Assembly (NCBI RefSeq): GCF_000231385.2
Contig: NC_018515.1
Span: 1,014,001 to 1,078,000, forward strand
Length of the DNA: 64,000 nt
DNA from: Desulfosporosinus meridiei DSM 13257
GTDB taxonomy: Bacteria; Bacillota; Desulfitobacteriia; Desulfitobacteriales; Desulfitobacteriaceae
Direction of reading: 5' to 3'
Shown here: positions 17,757 through 26,143 of the stretch, in pieces
Position numbering within the stretch: position 1 is the first letter of the stretch
Layout: every line of letters starts with the position of its first letter
Translations under genes and position numbers: made by a program
The notes under the pieces: model-generated
Told to the model about the DNA's origin: nothing
Seen by the model: the letters and a program-made list of their open reading frames with translations, nothing else
Databases searched by the model: none

Positions 17757-18554
17757 ATGCTTATCTACGGCATTATTTTCATTTTCGGCTTTATCATGGG
17801 TTCTTTTCTAAATGTCTGCATCTACAGGATCCCACGAGGGGAGTCCATAGTATCTCCAGCAGCACACTGTCCTAACTGTGGAACCAGACTGAAACCATTT
17901 GACCTTCTTCCGCACTTAAGCTACTTGATACACCATGGAAAATGCCGATATTGTGATCGAAAAATATCCCCTAGGTATCTTTTCGTCGAATTGCTTACAG
18001 GAATCGCTTCTGTAACCTTGTTCATCAAATATGGATTGACAGCTGACTTTGTAGCCTTTCTGTTTTTAACTTTTATCTTGATCGCCGTCTTTTTCATCGA
18101 CCTAGACCATCAGATTATTCCTAATCAGCTGGTAATTACCGGACTTATTGGGGGAGCAGTCCTCTTTGTTTATAACCTTTTCCTGCCTTTCCAAATCTAT
18201 TCTGACGATCTTTGGTGGAATCCAATACTAGGTTTAGTTTCTGGCTCTGGATTTTTATTCGGTGTTAGCTTAATCGGACTAGTTATTTACAAGGGTGATG
18301 AGGTCATGGGCATGGGGGATGTAAAGTTATTCGCGCCAATCGGGTTATTTCTGGGTTGGAGAATGACGTTACTTGCGCTCTTTCTTTCAGTTGTTTTGGG
18401 AGGAATGTTGAGTCTGCTATTGATCCTCTTTGGTAAAGCGACCAGAAAAAGCAGGATCCCTTTCGGGCCGTTTATTGTTATTGGCACATTTACAACAATC
18501 ATGTGGGGTTGGCAGCTCTTGCACTGGTATGTGAACACCTATTTATATTACTAG
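17757..18554 (+). CDS. pilD: Prepilin peptidase PilD (locus 1)
   Basis: Membrane aspartyl protease that cleaves prepilin leaders after Gly and N-methylates the new N-terminus. The N-terminal cytoplasmic domain keeps two CxxC pairs (CPNCG and CRYCD). The catalytic aspartates lie in FIDLDHQIIPN and GMGDVKLF. At 265 residues with about seven membrane segments it is full length. ATG 17757 is chosen over 17706 because AAAAAGGA precedes it and the protein then begins at the first membrane segment. A second prepilin peptidase lies at 31188. Confidence 0.92.
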   Translation: MLIYGIIFIFGFIMGSFLNVCIYRIPRGESIVSPAAHCPNCGTRLKPFDLLPHLSYLIHHGKCRYCDRKISPRYLFVELLTGIASVTLFIKYGLTADFVAFLFLTFILIAVFFIDLDHQIIPNQLVITGLIGGAVLFVYNLFLPFQIYSDDLWWNPILGLVSGSGFLFGVSLIGLVIYKGDEVMGMGDVKLFAPIGLFLGWRMTLLALFLSVVLGGMLSLLLILFGKATRKSRIPFGPFIVIGTFTTIMWGWQLLHWYVNTYLYY

Positions 18555-18680
18555 GGTAGCGGAGAGATATCTGTGAATCTCGGTGTATTCTAATGATTGT
18601 ACCATTTGTACTTTAAGATAATAGTCTCATTATAAACTGAAATTGATAAGGTAGTTGTCGGACTGCTTGTAATTTGTCTG

Positions 18681-18725
18681 TTGAAAAACCGCCTCCCTGA
18701 AACATGGGTGAGGCGGTTTTCAATA
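18681..18725 (+). terminator. Terminator after pilD
   Basis: AAAACCGCCTC pairs with GAGGCGGTTTT across a short loop (18685-18720). It closes pilus locus 1 before sigK. Confidence 0.85.
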
Positions 18726-18799
18726 AATTAAAGTGGATAAGCAAAATCTCCAACTTCTAAGCATAGGTATTAGAATACCATGCGAAAGGAGTGGAGAAT

Positions 18800-19543
18800 T
18801 TGATCGCAGAACTGTTCTTTGTTAGCATAGCTCTCTCAGTTCTAAAGGGAGTCACCTTACTCGTCTCGTATATCAATAATAACGCCTTTCCCCAACCCCT
18901 AAATGAGCAGGACGAGGCGCGTTATTTAAGAATCCTAAGTGAAAGCAAGACTGAACCATTCACCTTAACCCAGGAAGTTGAGAATGCCCGCAATATTTTA
19001 GTGGAGCATAATTTGCGTTTAGTGGCTCATCTTGTTAAAAAATTTGATGGGACGGGAGAAGATGGAGATGATTTAATCTCCATTGGGACGATTGGTCTAA
19101 TCAAAGGGATCAATACCTTTGATCCCAATAAAGGTACCAAGTTGGCCACTTATGCAGCCCGTTGTATTGAAAATGAGATTCTGATGCATTTAAGATCTTT
19201 AAAGAAATCCCGGGGTGAAGTTTCGATCTATGATCCAATTGGCATGGATAAAGAGGGAAATGAAATTTCCCTCATTGATGTCTTAGGTTCTAATGAAGAG
19301 GATATTTCCTTAAAGGTCGAAAATGAATCGGAGCAAAAAGCTTTACTCGAACTTGTCAAAAAGCTGACCAAACGGGAAAAACTGGTTCTTCAATTACGCT
19401 ACGGATTAATGAACAGTCCCAAGAGGACTCAACGCGAAATTGCCAAAGCTCTGGCAATCTCCCGGTCATATGTTTCGCGCATCGAAAAGAAAGCCATTCA
19501 AAAATTAATGGAAGAGATGGCAAAGATTGATCCAAATAGATAG
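18800..19543 (+). CDS. sigK: Sporulation sigma factor sigma-K precursor
   Basis: Late mother-cell sigma factor. A hydrophobic pro-sequence is followed by LVSYINNNAFPQPL, the hallmark around the processing site of pro-sigma-K, where the SpoIVFB protease acts in Bacillus. Region 2 (HNLRLVAHLVKKF, DLISIGTIGLIKGI) and region 4 with a helix-turn-helix (TQREIAKALAISRSYVSRIE) are intact. The gene is continuous, so no skin-type element interrupts it. TTG 18800 follows AAAGGAG (18785-18791) by 8 nt; the in-frame GTG at 18791 overlaps that site. A 14-bp dyad, GGTATT-AG-AATACC, lies just upstream. Confidence 0.93.
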   Translation: MIAELFFVSIALSVLKGVTLLVSYINNNAFPQPLNEQDEARYLRILSESKTEPFTLTQEVENARNILVEHNLRLVAHLVKKFDGTGEDGDDLISIGTIGLIKGINTFDPNKGTKLATYAARCIENEILMHLRSLKKSRGEVSIYDPIGMDKEGNEISLIDVLGSNEEDISLKVENESEQKALLELVKKLTKREKLVLQLRYGLMNSPKRTQREIAKALAISRSYVSRIEKKAIQKLMEEMAKIDPNR

Positions 19544-19611
19544 TCCGTTACTTGCTCTTGTGGCATTCTCTAAGGTATAATGATAGAAACTTACACACTT
19601 TGGAGGATTCT

Positions 19612-20142
19612 ATGTTAGAGTATTTTCAACCGACGCATCAAGCTAATTCCCTCGATCTCATTCCTGTAGAACAGCTTAGTCGGGATGGGATTCGCGGGCT
19701 AATCATAGACTTAGATAATACTATGACCCCGTGGAATAATTTAGAAGTAGCTCCTAAAGTGGAAACCTGGTTTAAAGAGGTTAAAGCAGCTGGAATTCGA
19801 GCCTGCGTGGTGTCGAATAACAGTAAACGACAGCGTGTAGCCGTAGTAGCAGATCAATTAGGGATACCTTTCGTTTTCGGAGCCACCAAGCCGCGCCGCA
19901 AAGCATTTCGGGCAGGAATGAAGCTTCTGGAAACAGGCCAAAAGGATACTGCAGTGATTGGAGATCAGTTATTTACGGATATTTTAGGCGGAAATCGTCT
20001 GGGGTTATATACGATTTTAGTCACCCCTATTAATGATCGTGAGTTTATCGGAACCCGGATTATGCGTCGAATAGAGAAGGTTCTCGTTTGGATTATGAAG
20101 CATTTCGCTTCTGCGAAACCCTTCAGCCCGAAAATTCATTAA
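19612..20142 (+). CDS. yqeG: YqeG-family HAD-type phosphatase
   Basis: HAD superfamily subfamily IIIA protein of 176 residues. Motif I DLDNTMTPW supplies the nucleophile Asp and general acid region, VSNNSK is motif II, and GDQLFTDILGGN is motif IV. ATG 19612 follows TGGAGG; an upstream in-frame reading from 19552 has no ribosome-binding site. In Bacillus, yqeG also lies next to yqeH and aroE, so its place before aroE is a conserved context. Physiological substrate unknown. Confidence 0.88.
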   Translation: MLEYFQPTHQANSLDLIPVEQLSRDGIRGLIIDLDNTMTPWNNLEVAPKVETWFKEVKAAGIRACVVSNNSKRQRVAVVADQLGIPFVFGATKPRRKAFRAGMKLLETGQKDTAVIGDQLFTDILGGNRLGLYTILVTPINDREFIGTRIMRRIEKVLVWIMKHFASAKPFSPKIH

Positions 20143-20148
20143 GCATTA

Positions 20149-20173
20149 AGGAATGGCTTAGCCATTCCTTTTC
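20149..20173 (+). terminator. Terminator after yqeG
   Basis: GGAATGGC and GCCATTCC form an 8-bp stem with a 3-nt loop, followed by TTTTCC. It starts 7 bp after the stop codon. Confidence 0.75.
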
Positions 20174-20254
20174 CAGTATATTAGCCCCTCGTCACGCAGT
20201 ATAATTTTTTGGGGTGCCACAGTGTACCATTTTCCTTGCTTATGCATAAAGCGG

Positions 20255-20294
20255 ACAAGCTTGTGGCCAAAATCGGAAACGTTTCCGATTTTGG
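20255..20294. repeat. Adjacent perfect palindromes of 10 and 28 bp upstream of aroE
   Basis: ACAAGCTTGT (20255-20264) is self-complementary. Two bases later, 20267-20294 is a perfect 28-bp dyad with 14-bp arms (CCAAAATCGGAAAC and its complement) and no central spacer. The pair lies 120 bp before aroE in a 270-bp spacer. A regulator-binding site is possible; the function is unknown. Confidence 0.7.
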
Positions 20295-20415
20295 ATCTGG
20301 AAGGTTTGGGGCGTTGACAAGCTCTGATTAGTGCTCTTGCTTGGGAGAGTCTAGGAGTTTAAATAGGTTACATTGTTGTGGTATAACAGAAAATGGGTAT
20401 AAAGGAATGTTATAC

Positions 20416-21255
20416 GTGGAAAAACAATTTGCAGTTATAGGTAATCCGATCAAGCACTCTCTCTCTCCTGCCATGCATAATGCTGGGTATGAGACATTAG
20501 GGATTAACGCAGAATATCAGCGCTTTCGGGTAGAAGAGCACTGTTTAGAAGAGGCTGTAAAAGGTCTCAGGGCTTTGGGCTTTGCTGGGTGGAATGTCAC
20601 GCTGCCTCATAAGGAAGCTATTGTTTCCTTCATGGATACGCTAACCCCTGAAGCAGAGAAGGCTGGAGCAGTGAACACTGTGAAAAACCAGAATGGTCGC
20701 TTGATTGGTCACAATACGGATGGGAAGGGATTTGTTCGTTCCGTAGAAAATGACCTTAGAGGATTAAAAGGAAAAAAAGCAGTTCTTCTTGGTGCAGGCG
20801 GGGCCAGCAAAGGGATTGCTATGGCTCTGGCCCAGCAGGGAATGAATTTGCACATCCTCAATCGGAATCCAGAAAAGGCGAAAACCTTGGTTCAAATCAT
20901 TCACAGCGTGGGGGGAACAGCGACATTTGGAGAGTTCGAACCGGGAGACTGGCTGGAGAACCTCGATCTCTTAGTGCAGACTACCTCTGTAGGGCTGAAT
21001 AAAGAACCCTTCCCTTTTTCACTAGAAGGGATTGATAAAGAGGCCTTGGTTGTCGATATAATATTTAACCCTTTGGAAACCAGTTTTTTGAGAGAGGCTA
21101 AGAAGTTGGGATGCCGCACTCAAAATGGCCTGGAAATGCTTCTCTATCAAGGTGCCTTAGCTTGGGAGTTTTGGCTCGGTGAACAGGCCCCCCTTGATGC
21201 AATGAGGCAAGCCCTTAAAAATCAGCTTTTCCAGGGTATGTTTTATAAAGAATAG
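20416..21255 (+). CDS. aroE: Shikimate dehydrogenase
   Basis: NADPH-dependent reduction of 3-dehydroshikimate to shikimate. The substrate site SLSPAMHN is near the N-terminus, NVTLPHKE carries the catalytic Lys, NTDGKGF the Asp, and GAGGASKG the NADP loop. The chosen GTG at 20416 follows AAAGGAA by 8 nt and gives 279 residues, the usual length; ATG 20407 overlaps that site, and the reading from 20341 adds an unlikely N-terminus. It is the first gene of a shikimate cluster that contains a pseudopilin. Confidence 0.93.
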   Translation: MEKQFAVIGNPIKHSLSPAMHNAGYETLGINAEYQRFRVEEHCLEEAVKGLRALGFAGWNVTLPHKEAIVSFMDTLTPEAEKAGAVNTVKNQNGRLIGHNTDGKGFVRSVENDLRGLKGKKAVLLGAGGASKGIAMALAQQGMNLHILNRNPEKAKTLVQIIHSVGGTATFGEFEPGDWLENLDLLVQTTSVGLNKEPFPFSLEGIDKEALVVDIIFNPLETSFLREAKKLGCRTQNGLEMLLYQGALAWEFWLGEQAPLDAMRQALKNQLFQGMFYKE

Positions 21256-21273
21256 ATTAAAGGGATGAATGTT

Positions 21274-21720
21274 ATGGTGAGTGCATTAAAAGTCAGGGGC
21301 CGAGAGCAGGGATTTACTCTGCTGGAGATACTGCTGGTTCTGATCCTTTTGGCCGGCTCGGGCTTTTACTTGCTCATCAAGCTTCCCATTAACTTTGAGA
21401 GACAGCACTTAACCTTTCAAGCAACTCAACTATTAGAAGATATACGGGATACTCGGCAGGCGGCAATGGCTGAAAATAATTGGTACGCCGTTAAATTTTA
21501 TTACCAAACAGGGGATCACCATTACCAAATATTCAAGCAAGGCAAATTAATAAAAAACGTCTACTTCAAAGATGGCATCAGTTTTTTAGGCAGCCCGGGA
21601 GATCTGACCTTTAATGCTTTAGGACGAAGTGTGGGGACAACGATCATTTTGACAAATTCCTTGGGTGAACAGAAAAGTGTCATTGTGGCCCCGGTAGGTA
21701 TGCGCATTCGGGAGAAGTAG
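21274..21720 (+). CDS. GspH/FimT-like pseudopilin inside the shikimate cluster
   Basis: A 148-residue prepilin with a leader ending EQG, then FTLLEILLVLILLAGSG and Glu5. The remaining sequence, with TRQAAMAENN and a LTFNALGRSVG motif near the C-terminus, matches GspH/FimT minor pseudopilins. ATG 21274 is preferred because AAAGGG (21259-21264) lies 9 nt upstream, whereas ATG 21265 is directly adjacent. It sits 18 bp after aroE and 22 bp before aroC, so it is probably cotranscribed with them. It may supply the GspH-type tip subunit missing from the minor pilin set at 24776-26545. Confidence 0.85.
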   Translation: MVSALKVRGREQGFTLLEILLVLILLAGSGFYLLIKLPINFERQHLTFQATQLLEDIRDTRQAAMAENNWYAVKFYYQTGDHHYQIFKQGKLIKNVYFKDGISFLGSPGDLTFNALGRSVGTTIILTNSLGEQKSVIVAPVGMRIREK

Positions 21721-21742
21721 GACATAGAAGGGGAAGACGAAA

Positions 21743-22891
21743 GTGCGGTTTTTAACGGCAGGGGAATCACACGGTCAGAAATTAGTAGGAATTATCGAGG
21801 GCCTTCCCGCGGGAATGAAAATTTCCAAGGCTTACATTGATAAGGCGCTGGGAAAGCGTCAACAAGGCCCCGGCAGAGGCGGCCGAATGGCCATTGAACA
21901 AGATGAAGTCCAGCTTGTATCCGGAGTGCGGGGCGGATTAAGTACAGGAGCTCCAATCGCTTTAGAGATTCTCAACCGTGATTGGGAGAACTGGGAGAAA
22001 ATTATGACCTGGAGGGATGAGGCTGATGTTGAAAGCCGAAAAGTTCTGACTCCTCGTCCTGGACATGCTGATTTGACAGGATCACTCAAATATCGTACTG
22101 AAGTTCGGAATATCCTCGAACGGGCGAGCGCCAGAGAAACAGCGATGAGGGTAGCTACTGGGAATATTGCCAGGCAGATGCTGGATTCCTTGGGGGTGGA
22201 AATTCGCGGACATGTCCGTGGAGTAGGTGGTGTTCACGCCAAATTTACCGATGAGGCGGCTTATTGGCAACACGTGGAACAATCGGAGTGGTCCGTTGGC
22301 GATCCGCTGGCTGAAGAGCAGATGGAGAAACAGCTAATCTTGGCTCGAGAACAAGGGGAATCACTAGGTGGAATTCTGGAAGTACAGGTTCATCATCTGC
22401 CGGCAGGATTAGGATCTCATGTACAGTGGGATCGAAAATTAGACGGAAAGATTGCCCAAGCAGTCCTTTCTGTTCAAGCAATCAAAGGTATTTCCTTTGG
22501 CCTAGGGTTTGAAGCTGGTGACCGTATGGGGTCTAAGGTTCATGATCCAATTTGTTATGCAGTGGGTAAGGGCTTTTCCCGGGCTTCCAACAATGCCGGC
22601 GGAATAGAGGGTGGCATGACCAACGGAGAACCAATCATTCTTCAAGCGGTTATGAAACCAATTCCCACCCTTTATCAGCCTTTAGATACGGTACATTTAG
22701 ATACCAAAGAAGTGGTAAAGGCAAGTGTAGAACGTTCCGATGTCTGTGCCGTGCCAGCGGCCTTAGTCGTGTTAGAACACGTAGTGGCCTGGGTCATTGC
22801 AGAAGCGGTAATGGATAAGTTTGCAGCAGATAGTTTTATCGAATTAGAAAATGCTTGGCAGGAGTATCAAGCATATTTACGACAAAAGTGA
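21743..22891 (+). CDS. aroC: Chorismate synthase
   Basis: FMN-dependent conversion of EPSP to chorismate. Family signatures are present: GESHGQ at the start, RPGHADLTGSLKY, RASARETAMRVA and SNNAGGIEGGMTNGEPI. Length is 382 residues. The GTG at 21743 follows AAGGGGAAG. It forms a tight run with the FimT-like gene, aroK and aroB. Confidence 0.95.
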   Translation: MRFLTAGESHGQKLVGIIEGLPAGMKISKAYIDKALGKRQQGPGRGGRMAIEQDEVQLVSGVRGGLSTGAPIALEILNRDWENWEKIMTWRDEADVESRKVLTPRPGHADLTGSLKYRTEVRNILERASARETAMRVATGNIARQMLDSLGVEIRGHVRGVGGVHAKFTDEAAYWQHVEQSEWSVGDPLAEEQMEKQLILAREQGESLGGILEVQVHHLPAGLGSHVQWDRKLDGKIAQAVLSVQAIKGISFGLGFEAGDRMGSKVHDPICYAVGKGFSRASNNAGGIEGGMTNGEPIILQAVMKPIPTLYQPLDTVHLDTKEVVKASVERSDVCAVPAALVVLEHVVAWVIAEAVMDKFAADSFIELENAWQEYQAYLRQK

Positions 22892-22904
22892 GAGGAGGAT
22901 CTCC

Positions 22905-23438
22905 ATGCGGAACATTGTTCTCATTGGATTTATGGGAACCGGCAAAAGCACGGTTGGGAAGCGCTTGGCTCAGTCACTTTCTTGGAACTTTGTTGATACA
23001 GACTGTGAGATTGGAGAAGTAACCAGTTTAAGTGTCAGTGAAATCTTTCGTCGGCATGGGGAGACTCGCTTCCGTTCAGAAGAGAGTATTGTCGTCACCA
23101 GACTTAGTCAGCAGGAACAACTTGTAATTGCCACGGGAGGCGGAACTGTCTTAAATCCACTCAACTTGAGTGCTTTGGCTAAAAACGGAATTGTGATTGC
23201 CCTCCATGCTTCTTTAGAGGCGATTCTTAGTCGGATTGGGCATAAGAATGACCGCCCACTCCTTAAAGGTCCCAGAGAAGCCATTGAAAAGCTTTGGTCT
23301 GAAAGGCAGAATGTGTATGTCCAAGCGGATTATATAGTAGATACGTCGCAAAAAAACGTAGATGAAGTTGTCAAAGAGATTCTTCTTCTGCTAGAGAGGG
23401 TGATGAAGGATGAGCTTAGCAATGCAGCAAAAGATTGA
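22905..23438 (+). CDS. aroK: Shikimate kinase
   Basis: ATP-dependent 3-phosphorylation of shikimate. Walker A GFMGTGKST, the shikimate-binding DTDCEIG, the RxxE pattern in FRSEE and the GGGTVL motif are all present. The 177 residues from ATG 22905 (after GAGGAGG) are a normal length; the reading from 22851 would overlap the end of aroC. Its 3' end overlaps aroB by 29 bp, which suggests translational coupling. Confidence 0.94.
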   Translation: MRNIVLIGFMGTGKSTVGKRLAQSLSWNFVDTDCEIGEVTSLSVSEIFRRHGETRFRSEESIVVTRLSQQEQLVIATGGGTVLNPLNLSALAKNGIVIALHASLEAILSRIGHKNDRPLLKGPREAIEKLWSERQNVYVQADYIVDTSQKNVDEVVKEILLLLERVMKDELSNAAKD

Positions 23439-24501
23439 AATAGCGGCAGATAAACCCTATCCCGTTTATCTGGGATCATCTCTTGAAGGTCTGGGAGAAT
23501 ACCTCCGCCATCAATTCGACGATATAGAGCATATCTTGATAGTATCCCATCAAGTCGTTGCAGACCTTTACGCTCAAAGACTAATGAAGGGTTTGCAGGA
23601 TTACCGTATTAATCTCCTGATTGTCCCCGCCGGAGAAGAGGAAAAGTCCCTGGATCGCTTAAGTCGGCTCACGGCAGAAGCATTAGGCCATGGCACAGAT
23701 CGCAAATCCTTGGTCATTGCTTTGGGCGGTGGAGTTATCGGAGATTTAGCCGGATTTTTTGCCAGTATATTCATGAGAGGTATTCGCTTAATTCAAGTTC
23801 CTACAACCTTGTTGGCACAGGTGGACAGCAGCATTGGTGGAAAAGTGGCTGTAAATCATTCGGCGGGCAAGAATATTTTAGGTGCCTTTTATCCCCCTCA
23901 AGCAGTCTGGACAGATTTCTCAACTCTGGAAAGCCTTCCTTGGGAAGAAGTGGAGAATGGCTTGGCTGAAAGTATCAAGCATGCTTTGATTGCCGACGGG
24001 GATCTTTTTCAGTTTTTTGAGAATGAACAGAAACCTATTAAGCATAGGGATTGCTTGATTTGGAGTGAAATGGTAACCCGCTCGTCCCTTGTCAAAATAA
24101 GAATAGTTTCTCAAGACGAACGAGAACAAGGGATTCGTGCTCTGCTAAATTTAGGACACAGTTTCGGGCATGCCATAGAAACTGAGATGGATTACCGAGG
24201 TATAACTCATGGACAAGGAGTCAGCGTTGGGATTGTGGCTGCGGCGCATCTAGCCTTTGCCAAAGGACTAATGACCTCAGCAGAGGTGGATAGAGTCATT
24301 GCTTTGCTAAATTCTTATGGCTTGTTGACGAAAATTAAAGGGTTGGATTCTCAAAATCTATTACACAAAATGCAAGCGGATAAGAAAAATCAGGGGGGCC
24401 GAAAGATATTAATTCTTCCCCAAGGAATTGGGCAAGCGCTAGTAACTAAGGAATGCTCCGACTCTGAGATTTTAGCAGCTTGGAAACAGGTTCTCTTTTA
24501 G
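23410..24501 (+). CDS. aroB: 3-dehydroquinate synthase
   Basis: Second step of the shikimate pathway, NAD- and divalent-metal-dependent. The NAD-binding loop GGGVIGDLAGFFA, VPTTLLAQVDSSIGGK and the metal-binding regions NGLAESIKHA and LNLGHSFGHAIE are present. Length 363 residues. The start at ATG 23410 lies inside the end of aroK; ATG 23422 is a possible alternative. A terminator follows. Confidence 0.94.
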   Translation: MSLAMQQKIEIAADKPYPVYLGSSLEGLGEYLRHQFDDIEHILIVSHQVVADLYAQRLMKGLQDYRINLLIVPAGEEEKSLDRLSRLTAEALGHGTDRKSLVIALGGGVIGDLAGFFASIFMRGIRLIQVPTTLLAQVDSSIGGKVAVNHSAGKNILGAFYPPQAVWTDFSTLESLPWEEVENGLAESIKHALIADGDLFQFFENEQKPIKHRDCLIWSEMVTRSSLVKIRIVSQDEREQGIRALLNLGHSFGHAIETEMDYRGITHGQGVSVGIVAAAHLAFAKGLMTSAEVDRVIALLNSYGLLTKIKGLDSQNLLHKMQADKKNQGGRKILILPQGIGQALVTKECSDSEILAAWKQVLF

Positions 24502-24554
24502 GAGCGGTTTTAACTGTTTCGAAGGAATAAATACTATTATAGGCTTTTAAGTAA

Positions 24555-24597
24555 GAAAATCTGGCTAGGCTCAAGGAGCTTTGTCAGATTTTCTCCG
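24555..24597 (+). terminator. Terminator after aroB
   Basis: GAAAATCTG (24555-24563) pairs exactly with CAGATTTTC (24585-24593), with short inner pairing. The U-tract is part of the stem. It separates the shikimate cluster from pilus locus 2. Confidence 0.6.
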
Positions 24598-24775
24598 TTA
24601 TTGCTGTAAAAATATGCCTATCAGAGGAGTAATCGTGTAGTAAATCAAGAAGAGTAGCAATTGCCAGTAGTTCTAATAAAGTTATGTCGAGAGCAGGAGG
24701 GATTTCTTAATAGATAGAGAAACAAGAAGTTTAATGTAGTAATATTCGTGTATTAAGTTGAAAGTTGTGAGTTAG

Positions 24776-25117
24776 TTGGGAAAACAATCAGGTTTTACTT
24801 TATGGGAAGTTTTAATCGTCCTTTTCCTTATGGGAGTATTACTAGCAACTTTTTCTCAGCATTTCGGTTCTGATTCCAAGACTGTACAGAATCATATTAA
24901 TCAAGCAAATATCCAAAGAATTGAAGGTGCTGCCCAACTATATAAGATTGATGTGGGCACTTATCCCAGCAGTGTTAGGCAATTAGTTCATAATCCAGGG
25001 AGTGTCAGCAATTGGCAGGGGCCATATTTGGATGAAATACCCATCAATCCATTTGATTTGGAACTGGAGTATGAGATTGATTCCACCGGAAAAGTATCCA
25101 ACAACATGGTGAAGTGA
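24776..25117 (+). CDS. GspG-like pseudopilin (locus 2)
   Basis: A 113-residue prepilin: short leader MGKQSG, then FTLWEVLIVLFLMG with Glu5. The body contains GTYPSSVRQL and WQGPYLDEIPINPF, a pattern typical of GspG pseudopilins, where this C-terminal region holds the calcium site in classical members. The TTG start at 24776 has only a weak ribosome-binding site, so expression may be low. First gene of locus 2. Confidence 0.8.
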   Translation: MGKQSGFTLWEVLIVLFLMGVLLATFSQHFGSDSKTVQNHINQANIQRIEGAAQLYKIDVGTYPSSVRQLVHNPGSVSNWQGPYLDEIPINPFDLELEYEIDSTGKVSNNMVK

Positions 25118-25121
25118 ACTT

Positions 25122-25169
25122 GTTCAGCTAAAGCTGAACTGCGAGATTTCGGTGAGGATCCCCGCCGAA
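25122..25169 (+). promoter_or_regulatory. Two adjacent hairpins between pilin-like genes
   Basis: GTTCAGCT (25122-25129) and AGCTGAAC (25132-25139) form a perfect 8-bp stem. A second stem pairs TTCGG (25148-25152) with CCGAA (25165-25169), extended by a wobble pair. No U-tract follows. They lie in a 93-nt spacer and may tune expression of the downstream minor pilins. Confidence 0.5.
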
Positions 25170-25210
25170 GTAGAATAAGGAACACTCACTTTAAAGAAGT
25201 AGGTGTCAGA

Positions 25211-25645
25211 ATGAATCCAGAAATTCTTAAGGGTGGTAACAATATCTTAAGAAACTATATCTATAACTCTAGAAGTAATGAAGGATATGTGTTGCTCGAT
25301 GTATTGCTGGCTCTATTTCTTTTTTCATTAGGATTTGCAGTTTTATTTGAATTAACAAGCCACGCCCTTTCTGAATCGGGGAAGGCCATGACTCTCATGG
25401 AAGGGGCTAATTTGGCTCAAGGAAAAATGGATCAATTAGCGGTTCGGAATTGGAGAGATAATATTGCTCAGCGGGGTTGTATACCTGGCGGTATTGTTGA
25501 GGGACGAGAAGGTAAATTTCGGTGGCAAATATATTCTGATTGGCATGATATCCCCCACTTATTAAAAGTAAGTGTTAAAGTGATGTGGTCGGAGCGAGGA
25601 GATCCTTATCAATACAAGTTGGAGAGTCTTTATGCGGTCGAATAG
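25211..25645 (+). CDS. PilV/GspI-like minor pilin with Asp at position 5 (locus 2)
   Basis: A 144-residue protein with a long leader ending NEG, then YVLLDVLLALFLFSLG. The residue at mature position 5 is Asp rather than Glu, an unusual substitution. The rest (AQGKMDQLAVRNW, then beta strands) fits PilV/GspI. ATG 25211 follows AAAGAAGTAGG at a loose distance. Its end overlaps the next gene by 14 bp. Confidence 0.75.
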   Translation: MNPEILKGGNNILRNYIYNSRSNEGYVLLDVLLALFLFSLGFAVLFELTSHALSESGKAMTLMEGANLAQGKMDQLAVRNWRDNIAQRGCIPGGIVEGREGKFRWQIYSDWHDIPHLLKVSVKVMWSERGDPYQYKLESLYAVE

Positions 25646-26135
25646 AAGACGGGCACCAGAACAGGGGTTAACTCTCATAGAAGTTGTGTGTGCCCTGTTG
25701 ATTTCTTGCATGTTCTTGATGATCGCTATGCGCTTATTAACGGATCAATGGCGGGGTGCCCGGGCTCTTAAGAATCACCTGGAAGCTCAATACACGGTCT
25801 TTACTACTGGCAAGACAGTCTCGGATGCCATTCGAACCGCCGAAACTGTAAGCTGGACAGAGTCGGGAGTGTTAAAAATATTACCTCTACCTGATAATAC
25901 CAATCCATCGCCAACTCTCGATTCCTATTTCATCGATGATTTAGACCATGATGGAAAGAGAGATCTGTATTGGCGACACTTAGGAGTTTCTCAGCCAGTA
26001 GCGAGCTATGTTATTGATTGGAAATGTGCGGAGGTGGAACCGGGATTATGGGAAATCTTCTTACACGCCAGCAAGGAAGGGCGAGCAATCACTTGGAAAA
26101 CTCTCATCCGCCAAAGGATATATTCGGCGCCCTAA
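25632..26135 (+). CDS. PilW/GspJ-like minor pilin (locus 2)
   Basis: A 167-residue prepilin with a basic leader ending EQG, then LTLIEVVCALLISCMF and Glu5. The body has the GspJ/PilW-like pattern of a long helix followed by beta strands. The ATG at 25632 is inside the end of the previous gene, so translation is probably coupled. Confidence 0.78.
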   Translation: MRSNRRRAPEQGLTLIEVVCALLISCMFLMIAMRLLTDQWRGARALKNHLEAQYTVFTTGKTVSDAIRTAETVSWTESGVLKILPLPDNTNPSPTLDSYFIDDLDHDGKRDLYWRHLGVSQPVASYVIDWKCAEVEPGLWEIFLHASKEGRAITWKTLIRQRIYSAP

Positions 26136-26143
26136 ACACCCTT

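Noticed and set aside
18765-18800. Interruption of sigK by a skin-like element
   Set aside because: The sigK frame is continuous through all conserved regions, so no excision is needed.
20314-20319. TTGACA as a -35 box for aroE
   Set aside because: No acceptable -10 hexamer is found 16-18 bp downstream.
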